Shown: positions 1 to 5,320, counted from the first letter of the stretch. The stretch is DNA of 9,560 nucleotides from Cryomorphaceae bacterium (GCA_022565745.1 JAIUMB010000088.1:1-9560), one strand, 5' to 3'. Made by a program: numbers and translations. The notes: a model not told the origin generated them from the letters alone.

Positions 1-2
1 AA

Positions 3-58
3 ATGTAGGATGTAGGATGTAGGATGTAAAATGTAGGATGTAAAATGTAGGATGTAAA
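3..58. repeat. Heptamer tandem array ATGTAGG/ATGTAAA, 8 units
   Basis: Eight uninterrupted 7-bp units start at 3, 10, 17, 24, 31, 38, 45 and 52. Five are ATGTAGG and three are ATGTAAA, the last five alternating strictly. Bases 1-2 (AA) fit the end of another unit, so the array probably runs past the left edge. Two further units stand at 126-139. The same heptamer family reappears at 1794-1877. Confidence 0.9.
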
Positions 59-74
59 ATTATCACGATGGATA

Positions 75-101
75 TGTAGAGGCGCGATTTATCGCGTCTT
101 T
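75..101. repeat. REP-like palindromic hairpin
   Basis: Arms 80-88 (AGGCGCGAT) and 91-99 (ATCGCGTCT) pair over nine positions with one G-T wobble, and 78-79 can pair with 100-101. The loop is two bases. Palindromes with a GACGCGAT/ATCGCGTC core are, from memory, common as dispersed intergenic elements in several bacteria. Only three T's follow the stem, so it could be a weak terminator for a gene to the left, but a dispersed palindromic repeat fits better. Confidence 0.6.
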
Positions 102-185
102 AAAATTAAAAATTAAGAATTAAAAATGTAGGATGTAATGGCAGTATCGGCGGATTCGTTTTTTTATTGGCCAATAGATTGAAAC

Positions 186-326
186 GGTCGGAGGTCGGAG
201 GTCTGGGGTTGACAGCTGGTAATAGAAGCTTTTTCTCTTTCTATACATGCCTAAGGCTACAATAAATAGAATATTGGCAATTTATATGCATCCGCAAAAC
301 CGACCTCCGACCCCCGACCTCCGACC
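186..326. repeat. Spaced inverted repeat with GGTCGGAGGTCGG arms
   Basis: The left arm (186-208) is built from repeats of GGTCGGA. The right arm (300-326) is its reverse complement. Counted over 23 bases, 20 match, and the outer 13 (GGTCGGAGGTCGG) match perfectly. The 91-bp centre (209-299) is A/T-rich and shows no gene or RNA that I recognise. The whole could be a small non-autonomous element or two independent insertions of a dispersed G-rich repeat. No flanking target duplication is evident. Confidence 0.65.
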
Positions 327-422
327 AAACCATCCGGCTAATATTACCATACGTGAACCCATGCGCGCGTAGCGCCCCATGCCTCTACCAAATCTGTGAA
401 CCAATTTTATCTATCAGCGTTA

Positions 423-454
423 TTTGTTTGAAACGCATATGAGCGCTATATTTG
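423..454 (+). promoter_or_regulatory. Bacteroidota-type promoter for paaA
   Basis: TTTG at 423-426 is followed after 20 bases by TATATTTG at 447-454. This matches the Bacteroidota housekeeping promoter (TTTG at about -33, TAnnTTTG at about -7). Transcription would start near 457-461, leaving a leader of about 15 bases before the paaA ATG. A second TTTG at 427-430 has a spacing of 16. An imperfect palindrome (CGCATATGAGCG, 434-445) lies between the two boxes and could be an operator, but that is inference. Confidence 0.65.
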
Positions 455-474
455 TAGAGTAAAAATCAAACATT

Positions 475-1437
475 ATGAGCAAGGAAGAAATGTTGAATTT
501 GGAAGCGCGATTTGAGCGCTATGTAGCTGAAGAAAACAAAGTTGAGCCGAAAGATTGGATGCCGGAGAAATACCGCAAGACATTAATTCGTCAAATCAGT
601 CAGCACGCCCACTCAGAAGTGGTTGGTATGTTGCCCGAAGCCAATTGGATTACCCGCGCACCTTCGCTTCGCAGAAAAGTGGCTTTGTTGGCCAAAGTAC
701 AAGACGAAGCCGGACACGGTTTATATCTATATTCTGCAGCCGAAACGCTTGGTGCAGACCGCCAGCAATTGGTTGAGGACTTATTAAGTGGCAAAGCCAA
801 ATATTCAAGTATATTTAATTACCCCACCCCTACTTGGGCCGATATGGGCGCCATTGGTTGGTTGGTTGACGGAGCAGCCATTGCCAATCAGGTGATGCTT
901 TGCCGTACATCCTACGGGCCTTACGCTCGTGCCATGGTACGTATTTGTAAAGAAGAGAGTTTTCACCAACGCCAAGGCTACGAAATTATGATGGCATTGG
1001 CTGCTGGTACGCCTGAACAAAAAAGAATGGCTCAAGATGCACTTAACCGTTGGTGGTGGCCATCATTGATGATGTTTGGTCCTACCGACGACAACTCGCC
1101 CAACTCGGCACAGTCCATGAAGTGGCGTATCAAGCGCAAGAGCAATGATGAGTTGCGTCAAGAATTTATCGACAAAACCGTTCCCCAAGCAGAATTTATT
1201 GGCCTAAGTATCCCCGATCCCGACTTAAAGTGGAACGATGAAACCGGTCATTATGAGTTTGGTGCAATCAACTGGGATGAGTTTTACAATGTGATAGCCG
1301 GCAATGGAAAATGTAACAAGCAACGTCTTGAAGCCCGAAATAAAGCACATGACGAAGGAAGATGGGTTAGAGAAGCAGCTAATGCATACGCCGAAAAAAG
1401 AGCAAAAAGACAAAACGCCTCCTCTTCCGTCGCCTAA
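475..1437 (+). CDS. paaA: PaaA, catalytic subunit of phenylacetyl-CoA 1,2-epoxidase
   Basis: This is the catalytic alpha subunit of the multicomponent phenylacetyl-CoA epoxidase, which converts phenylacetyl-CoA to the 1,2-epoxide with O2 and NADPH in the cytoplasm. At 320 aa it has the usual length. It has a ferritin-like fold with visible di-iron ligands: E48 (HSEVVG), E78 and H81 (DEAGH), D132, and E161 and H164 (EESFH). The C-terminal half is also typical of PaaA (WRIKRKSND, about 217-225; GNGKCNKQR, about 276-284). The ATG at 475 is preceded by an A-rich leader without a Shine-Dalgarno site, normal for this phylum; M6 is a less likely alternative start. It is the first gene of the paa cluster, directly behind a good promoter, and paaB follows after 26 bases. 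Family assignment is near certain. Confidence 0.96.
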   Translation: MSKEEMLNLEARFERYVAEENKVEPKDWMPEKYRKTLIRQISQHAHSEVVGMLPEANWITRAPSLRRKVALLAKVQDEAGHGLYLYSAAETLGADRQQLVEDLLSGKAKYSSIFNYPTPTWADMGAIGWLVDGAAIANQVMLCRTSYGPYARAMVRICKEESFHQRQGYEIMMALAAGTPEQKRMAQDALNRWWWPSLMMFGPTDDNSPNSAQSMKWRIKRKSNDELRQEFIDKTVPQAEFIGLSIPDPDLKWNDETGHYEFGAINWDEFYNVIAGNGKCNKQRLEARNKAHDEGRWVREAANAYAEKRAKRQNASSSVA

Positions 1438-1440
1438 TTT

Positions 1441-1462
1441 TAAACCAATTACCTAAACCAAT
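1441..1462 (+). repeat. Direct 9-bp repeat in the paaB leader
   Basis: TAAACCAAT occurs at 1441-1449 and again at 1454-1462, separated by four bases. The second copy ends one base before the paaB ATG (1464). The motif resembles the TAAAC-based octamers that precede paaC. It may be no more than the A/C-rich, G-free leader favoured for SD-independent initiation. Confidence 0.6.
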
Positions 1463-1463
1463 A

Positions 1464-1754
1464 ATGAGCCAAAAAGACAACTGGAAAATTTGGGAAGTTT
1501 TCATCAGAAGTAAAAATGGCATCAGCCACAAGCATGTAGGTTCTTTACACGCGCCAGATGCCGAAATAGCCATCAAAAATGCGCGCGACGTATATACCCG
1601 CCGCTCTGAAGGAATAAGCATTTGGGTGGTGCCTTCCGATGCCATTACCGCTTCACGTCCCGACGAAAAAGAACCGTTATTTGCACCTGCAGACGACAAA
1701 GTGTACCGTCACCCAACATTTTACGATATACCGGATGAAATTGGACATATGTAA
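1464..1754 (+). CDS. paaB: PaaB, structural subunit of phenylacetyl-CoA epoxidase
   Basis: This small 96-aa protein matches the PaaB family in length (about 95 aa) and pattern. It has an N-terminal WKIWEVFIRSKNG strand region (about 7-19), the HVGSLHAPDAEIA segment (24-36), the NARDVYTRR helix (39-47), IWVVPSDAI (53-61) and the closing YRHPTFYDIP (81-90). In the characterised E. coli enzyme PaaB bridges PaaA/PaaC dimers and is needed for full activity, without a catalytic site of its own. It follows paaA after 26 bases, so the two are surely cotranscribed. The stop codon (TAA, 1752-1754) is immediately followed by the first 42-bp repeat, which stays in the paaB frame. Confidence 0.95.
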   Translation: MSQKDNWKIWEVFIRSKNGISHKHVGSLHAPDAEIAIKNARDVYTRRSEGISIWVVPSDAITASRPDEKEPLFAPADDKVYRHPTFYDIPDEIGHM

Positions 1755-1796
1755 AACTGGAGCGCTGCGGAGATCAACGACTGGAGAGGGATAATG
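1755..1796 (+). repeat. 42-bp repeat, copy 1
   Basis: First of three imperfect 42-bp units. It begins AACTGGAGCGCTGCGGAG and ends GGAGAGGGATAATG. It abuts the paaB stop codon and keeps the paaB reading frame open for 14 codons. The word GGAG recurs at unit positions 5, 15 and 29. Its last three bases form the first three bases of the heptamer array. Confidence 0.85.
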
Positions 1797-1877
1797 AAGA
1801 ATGAAGAATGTAGAATGTAGAATGTAGAATGTAGAATGTAGAATGTAGAATGTAGAATGAAGAATGTAGAATGTAGA
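1794..1877. repeat. Heptamer tandem array ATGTAGA, 12 units
   Basis: Twelve perfectly phased 7-bp units run without interruption. Nine are ATGTAGA; units 1, 2 and 10 are ATGAAGA. The array connects copy 1 to copy 2 of the 42-bp repeat. It belongs to the same ATGTA-based family as the array at 3-58. Multi-unit heptamer arrays are prone to slippage, so the copy number may differ between isolates. Confidence 0.95.
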
Positions 1878-1918
1878 ACCAGAGCGCTTCGGAGCTCATT
1901 GACCGGAGGGAGATAATG
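1877..1918 (+). repeat. 42-bp repeat, copy 2
   Basis: It begins AACCAGAGCGCTTCGGAG, contains the palindromes AGCGCT and GAGCTC, and ends CGGAGGGAGATAATG. It aligns to copies 1 and 3 without gaps. Only ten bases (1919-1928, including one heptamer-like AATGTAG) separate it from copy 3, against 80 bases between copies 1 and 2. Confidence 0.85.
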
Positions 1919-1928
1919 AAAAATGTAG

Positions 1929-1970
1929 AACCGGAGTGTAGCGGAGCTCAATGACCAGAAGGAGTTAATG
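1929..1970 (+). repeat. 42-bp repeat, copy 3
   Basis: It begins AACCGGAGTGTAGCGGAG, continues with CTCAATGACC and ends AGAAGGAGTTAATG. It is the last copy and is not followed by a heptamer array. The conserved core shared by all copies is CGGAG at unit positions 14-18 and a GAG- or GGG-containing end before TAATG. Confidence 0.85.
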
Positions 1971-2093
1971 TTAAATAATGACGGCTGAATTTATTTGAGT
2001 ATTTGACTTGATTTGCAGCGGTGGGTTAATGATTTTAATGATCAGTAGTTTTGTTTTCAAGCTGCAATAAATCTTTCTTTTACTTGCAACGCA

Positions 2094-2125
2094 TAAACGA
2101 CTAAACAACTAAACGACTAAACAAC
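2094..2125 (+). repeat. Octamer tandem array TAAACRAC x4 in the paaC leader
   Basis: Four contiguous octamers alternate TAAACGAC and TAAACAAC, equal to two perfect copies of the 16-mer TAAACGACTAAACAAC. The array ends four bases before the paaC ATG (2130). It lies where a ribosome would bind and is nearly free of G, which fits an unstructured leader. Change in unit number would shift the distance between any upstream promoter and the start codon. Confidence 0.9.
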
Positions 2126-2129
2126 ACAA

Positions 2130-2879
2130 ATGGACGATAAAACCAAATACGTACTACGCTTGGCCGATAACGCCCTGATTTTGGGTCAAAGACTGGGAGA
2201 ATGGTGTGGTCACGGCCCCGTTTTGGAACAGGATATTGCCCTAACAAACATTGCATTAGATTTGATTGGCCAATCCCGCATGCTTTACCAGTATGCTGCA
2301 GAGTGCAAGGGAGACGGAAGTACGGAAGACGACCTGGCCATGAAGCGCGATGTATTTGACTTTTACAATGTTTTATTGGTTGAACAACCAAATGGCGATT
2401 GGGGCAACACCTTAGTGCGCCAGTTTTTCTACGACACGTATAACTATTATCTATACGAATTCTTGTGTAGTAGTAAAGACGAACGCATCGCAGAGATTGC
2501 CCGCAAGAGTTTTAAAGAAATCGCCTACCATGCTCAATTTAGTGCCGAGTGGATCATCAGACTTGGCGATGGCACAGAAGAAAGCCACAACCGGGTTCAA
2601 CAATCGGTTAATGACTTGTGGACCTACACCGGTGAAATGCTCACCCCTGATGATTTGGATAGAGATATGCAAGCCAAGGGTGTGGGACCAAATCTGGACG
2701 ATATTAAATCAAAATGGCTGCGCAAAGTAGAAGAGATTCTCGACCTAGCTACCCTAAAAAAACCAGAAGGAACATTTATACAAACCGGCGGAAAAGTTGG
2801 AGAACATGGTGAATACCTCGGCTTTATATTGGCTGAACTTCAATTTATGCAACGGGCTTATCCTGGGATGAGCTGGTAG
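2130..2879 (+). CDS. paaC: PaaC, structural subunit of phenylacetyl-CoA epoxidase
   Basis: PaaC is the second ferritin-like subunit of the epoxidase; it pairs with PaaA and lacks a functional di-iron site in characterised members. The 249-aa length is normal. Recognisable segments are LGQRLGEWCGHGP (18-30), LTNIALDLIGQ (38-48), the KEIAYHAQFSAEW helix (129-141) and the strongly conserved C-terminal GKVGEHGEYLGFILAELQ (221-238) followed by FMQRAYPG (239-246). The ATG at 2130 is directly behind the octamer array. paaD follows 22 bases after the stop. The 375-bp gap to paaB is unusual for this gene order and raises the question of a second promoter. Confidence 0.95.
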   Translation: MDDKTKYVLRLADNALILGQRLGEWCGHGPVLEQDIALTNIALDLIGQSRMLYQYAAECKGDGSTEDDLAMKRDVFDFYNVLLVEQPNGDWGNTLVRQFFYDTYNYYLYEFLCSSKDERIAEIARKSFKEIAYHAQFSAEWIIRLGDGTEESHNRVQQSVNDLWTYTGEMLTPDDLDRDMQAKGVGPNLDDIKSKWLRKVEEILDLATLKKPEGTFIQTGGKVGEHGEYLGFILAELQFMQRAYPGMSW

Positions 2880-2901
2880 CTTTTGCCCTAAATACAAGAA
2901 C

Positions 2902-3381
2902 ATGATCGACACCATCAAGAACATATTAAGTGAAGTTAAAGACCCGGAAATACCGGTGTTAACCATAGAAGATATGGGCATTGTTCGCGACGTAAGTGTT
3001 GACATGAACAATAAAGTTACCGTTGTCATAACACCTACTTACAGTGGTTGTCCTGCCATGGATACCATCGAAGACGACATTAAAAAGGCGCTTAATGAAG
3101 CTGGTTATGAAGTTGATGTAAAAACCATCTTAGATCCACCTTGGACCACCGATTGGATGTCAGAAGACGGTAGAAGAAAATTAGAAGAATACGGCATCGC
3201 ACCGCCTGTGAAAGGCATGAAAGACAAACGCACCCTTTTTGGAAAACCCCCTGAAGTACGTTGTCCGCACTGTAAATCCATGAACACCTCTCTCGTCAGT
3301 CAATTTGGGTCAACACCCTGCAAATCTTTGTTCAAATGTGGGGATTGCGCGGAGCCTTTTGATTATTTCAAATGCATTTAA
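2902..3381 (+). CDS. paaD: PaaD, DUF59/MIP18-type maturation factor for the epoxidase
   Basis: PaaD (also called PaaJ in some genomes) combines an N-terminal DUF59/MIP18 domain with a C-terminal zinc-ribbon-like cysteine cluster. Known PaaD proteins are thought to help insert the Fe-S cluster of the PaaE reductase rather than to take part in catalysis. The DUF59 hallmark DPEIPV is at 14-19 and TPTYSGCP at 44-51, with C50 as the expected reactive cysteine. The C-terminal part carries C121, C124, C140, C146, C149 and C158 and ends EPFDYFKC, which is diagnostic of PaaD. The length of 159 aa is normal. It is the last gene of the visible paa cluster; the next gene converges from the right. No clear terminator is seen in 3382-3457. 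Confidence 0.95.
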   Translation: MIDTIKNILSEVKDPEIPVLTIEDMGIVRDVSVDMNNKVTVVITPTYSGCPAMDTIEDDIKKALNEAGYEVDVKTILDPPWTTDWMSEDGRRKLEEYGIAPPVKGMKDKRTLFGKPPEVRCPHCKSMNTSLVSQFGSTPCKSLFKCGDCAEPFDYFKCI

Positions 3382-3457
3382 TCTGTTTGTCTGTATAATC
3401 AAAAAGTGACGCCTTGTTCGCGTACATCTTAGTGTTTACTCAGCCCTTCTGATTGTT

Positions 3458-3958
3458 TCATTTACAATAATTTTCAGCAAAGACTTGTCGATCGCCCTTC
3501 ACCAATTCGTATGGTACACCACTGCTTTTAATGAGTTTTTCATAAATCTGAAAAATCTCATCTCTTTTCTGTGGATGCTCTCGCAATGGATCATCTTCCC
3601 AAGGGATATCAACTGCACATAACAAATACTTGTTAGGCAAGTTTTCTTTCCACATTCGATGGACGTTTACATCTACTTTTCCATAGCGATATTTTGACCA
3701 GATGACAATGGTTAACAAGTCTGTATCTGAGAAAAACAAATCTTTTGCCTCAGATTGCACCTGACTGATGACTTCTTGTTGTCCGATGGCAATCAACAAT
3801 AAATCACTATACCCATAGCTGTTCTTACCAGACAAATACACCCTGGCATATTCTGAGGCACTTTTAACCGAAAACCTATTGGCCAACATTCGTGTAAGTG
3901 TACTTTTCCCGGTGCTTTCGGGCCCTGTTACGCATATGTGGTTTACATGGTTGTCCAT
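3458..3958 (-). CDS. NadR-like ribosylnicotinamide kinase (P-loop ATPase)
   Basis: This 166-aa P-loop protein resembles the C-terminal kinase domain of NadR. It lacks the NMN adenylyltransferase and helix-turn-helix parts of full-length NadR. The Walker A motif GPESTGKST is at 12-20. EYAR at 36-39 and the FFSDTDLLT segment (75-83) correspond to NadR family motifs, and EDDPLREHPQKRDEIF (121-136) looks like the lid region (WxDDGLR in NadR). The expected reaction is phosphorylation of nicotinamide riboside to NMN. The gene overlaps the upstream pnuC by 16 bases (3943-3958), which supports joint action in riboside import and trapping. Many databases would label it only as an AAA family ATPase; substrate specificity is inferred from the pairing with PnuC. 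Confidence 0.85.
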   Translation of the reverse strand: MDNHVNHICVTGPESTGKSTLTRMLANRFSVKSASEYARVYLSGKNSYGYSDLLLIAIGQQEVISQVQSEAKDLFFSDTDLLTIVIWSKYRYGKVDVNVHRMWKENLPNKYLLCAVDIPWEDDPLREHPQKRDEIFQIYEKLIKSSGVPYELVKGDRQVFAENYCK

Positions 3959-4488
3959 TCCCAGTATCCTTTAATGGATAAAAACACATACACCACCATC
4001 AAAGCAGATGTAAGATACATTTTTCGGTAAGCATAGAGGTAAACCGCTACACCATTAATAAAAATAAAATACCACCAATTCTCAAGGTATACATTTACCA
4101 TTAGATATGTTGCCCATATACTAAAAATGGTCGTGAACGAGTCGATATACTTAGCTTTGGCATCGGTGAAAGTTTGTAATAACCTACCAGACAAGTACGT
4201 TAAAATAAACAAAGATGGTATGGCAATAAGATGGACATAAGTGGGTAAGGTACTTTGGAACCCATTGGCTGTATTGGTTTGCCAAGTAAGCCATCCATAC
4301 ACCCCCATAAAAAAATAGAACACATGTAAGAAAGACTCCGCGTAAATCTTACGCTGCAAACAAAGCGCCACGTAAATTACAGAAGCAACAATGGCGAAAG
4401 GAAACGCAAAAACCCAACCTGTTCCAATCAAAAATGTGTAGGACAAGCTCAAGACCACGGCCAAGAACTCCCAATGGTAAAATCGCAT
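3943..4488 (-). CDS. pnuC: PnuC-family nicotinamide riboside transporter
   Basis: A 181-aa hydrophobic protein with about seven membrane segments, the usual PnuC topology. Family marks are YGWLTW (64-69), ENWWYF (136-141), the YLYAYRKMYLTSA stretch (150-162) and the closing GYWEW (174-178). PnuC proteins let nicotinamide riboside cross the inner membrane by facilitated diffusion, trapped by a cytoplasmic kinase, here probably the next gene. I choose the ATG at 4488-4486 because it forms a TGATG stop-start overlap with the preceding GGGP synthase gene. A TTG one codon upstream would extend the frame by one residue but is less likely. Residue 145 is Asn, where many PnuC sequences that I recall have Asp. 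Family is secure; the exact substrate is inferred. Confidence 0.9.
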   Translation of the reverse strand: MRFYHWEFLAVVLSLSYTFLIGTGWVFAFPFAIVASVIYVALCLQRKIYAESFLHVFYFFMGVYGWLTWQTNTANGFQSTLPTYVHLIAIPSLFILTYLSGRLLQTFTDAKAKYIDSFTTIFSIWATYLMVNVYLENWWYFIFINGVAVYLYAYRKMYLTSALMVVYVFLSIKGYWEWTTM

Positions 4489-5234
4489 CAAACAGAGCCT
4501 TTAGCTGCGTGAATCAAGTTCTCTAAATTTGCCGTTCCCGATTCGAGTGCATTTCCAACCACCACTACATCAGCGCCCGCTTCTACTGCATGACGAATAT
4601 CGCTGTCGGTTTTCATGCCTCCGCCTACCACGATAGGAAGTGACACTGTATTTTTTACGGCACGAATCATATCAAAAGAAACTGGGAAATCGGCACCACT
4701 ACCAGCGTCGAGATAGAGTAATTGCATACCCAACATCTCCCCGGCTAAGGCTGTAGTGGCAGCAATATTTGGTTTATTGCGAGGAATGGGCATGGTCTGC
4801 GAAACATAATGGGCAGTTGTTGGAGCACCACCATCTACAAGCATATAGCCTGTTGGGATGACTTCAATGTTTGCCTTTTTCACATAAGGCGCAGCGATCA
4901 CATGTTGCCCAATGAGCAGATCGGCATTCCTACCAGAGATCAAACTCAGAAACAAAAGGGCATCCGCTTCGGCAGAAATTTGCATTGTTGAACCCGGAAA
5001 CAAGACGACAGGAACATCGCAAATGGCCTTGATGGCCTTTAATGACTCATCTAAAAAATCATTTGACATCAGGCTTCCACCAACAAAAAACAAGTCTACA
5101 CCAGCGCGTTCAGCATCGCGAACCCGATCTATAAATGACTGATCTACAGATGAGTCTGGATCCAAAAGCACAGCAAACAATGGCTGTTTTTTGGATTGGG
5201 CATTTGAGATAATATCTAAAACCTCTTTAGACAT
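4488..5234 (-). CDS. Geranylgeranylglyceryl phosphate synthase family protein (group II)
   Basis: A 248-aa TIM-barrel enzyme of the PcrB/GGGPS family. Members join a prenyl diphosphate to sn-glycerol-1-phosphate, the first step of archaeal ether lipid synthesis; characterised Bacteroidota group II enzymes use the C20 substrate. Visible motifs are LLDPD (23-27), GGS (52-54), LFPGS (78-82), LISGRNADLLIG (98-109), LDAGSGAD (175-182), GGGM (204-207) and the phosphate-binding VVVGNALE (224-231). It heads a three-gene operon with pnuC (TGATG overlap) and the NadR-like kinase. It diverges from a polyprenyl diphosphate synthase that could supply its substrate. Bacillus PcrB, which uses C35 heptaprenyl diphosphate, is shorter, so the archaeal-like type is more likely. 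What the Bacteroidota product is used for is not settled. Confidence 0.9.
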   Translation of the reverse strand: MSKEVLDIISNAQSKKQPLFAVLLDPDSSVDQSFIDRVRDAERAGVDLFFVGGSLMSNDFLDESLKAIKAICDVPVVLFPGSTMQISAEADALLFLSLISGRNADLLIGQHVIAAPYVKKANIEVIPTGYMLVDGGAPTTAHYVSQTMPIPRNKPNIAATTALAGEMLGMQLLYLDAGSGADFPVSFDMIRAVKNTVSLPIVVGGGMKTDSDIRHAVEAGADVVVVGNALESGTANLENLIHAAKGSV

Positions 5235-5291
5235 AGTTGTGTTTTCCTATTGGCCGCAAGGTACATCAATAATAAAAAATACGGTATGATG

Positions 5292-5320
5292 TAAAGGTAA
5301 AAAAATTTTCTTTATACCAA
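5292..5320 (-). promoter_or_regulatory. Possible promoter of the GGGPS-pnuC-kinase operon
   Basis: On the minus strand TACCTTTA (5299-5292) fits TAnnTTTG at seven of eight positions. TTGG (5320-5317) lies 17 bases upstream as a weak -33 element. The leader would be about 50 bases. In this A/T-rich divergent gap such a match could arise by chance. Confidence 0.25.

Larger units (their letters stand above)
1..474. other. Gene-free, repeat-rich region upstream of paaA
   Basis: No convincing gene lies in these 474 bases. From left to right they hold a heptamer array (3-58), a REP-like hairpin (75-101), an A/T-rich stretch of AATTAAAAATT-type repeats (about 102-126) with two more heptamers (126-139), a perfect 12-bp palindrome TATTGGCCAATA (165-176), a spaced inverted repeat (186-326), and the paaA promoter (423-454). 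Positions 327-422 show nothing I can name. The gene to the left is outside the window, so I cannot say whether the hairpin terminates it. Confidence 0.8.
1755..2129. other. Repeat-filled gap between paaB and paaC
   Basis: This 375-bp gap splits genes that are usually nearly contiguous. It holds three 42-bp repeats (1755-1796, 1877-1918, 1929-1970), a 12-unit heptamer array (1794-1877), and an octamer array just before paaC (2094-2125). Between 1971 and 2093 I see only A/T-rich sequence with several TTTG words (1994-1997, 2002-2005, 2012-2015, 2050-2053). None is followed at the right distance by a clean TAnnTTTG box, so I do not call a paaC promoter, although one may be present. I see no terminator hairpin with a T tract. 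Confidence 0.8.

Noticed and set aside
209..247. Sigma70-like promoter (TTGACA at 209-214, TATACA at 242-247)
   Set aside because: The spacing of 27 is too long and this promoter type is not used by the phylum suggested here.
1..474. tRNA or small RNA gene upstream of paaA
   Set aside because: No cloverleaf, T-loop motif or other RNA family signature was found; the structure present is explained by palindromic repeats.
1721..1951. Minus-strand open frame of 76 codons with a heptad ILHSTFY repeat
   Set aside because: It is a translation of the 7-bp tandem array (7 bp x 3 gives a 7-residue period) and overlaps the paaB end; no family match or leader.
1755..1970. CRISPR array
   Set aside because: The 42-bp units are imperfect, only three, and the spacers are unequal and made of heptamers; no cas genes nearby.
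3382..3457. Terminator between paaD and the convergent kinase gene
   Set aside because: I found only 4-5 bp chance stems and no T tract in the right place.
4488..4491. TTG start for pnuC one codon upstream of the ATG
   Set aside because: The ATG at 4488 forms a TGATG overlap with the preceding gene and is the simpler start.
4809..5142. Plus-strand open frames within the GGGPS gene
   Set aside because: They are antisense shadows of a well-conserved gene and have no recognisable product.
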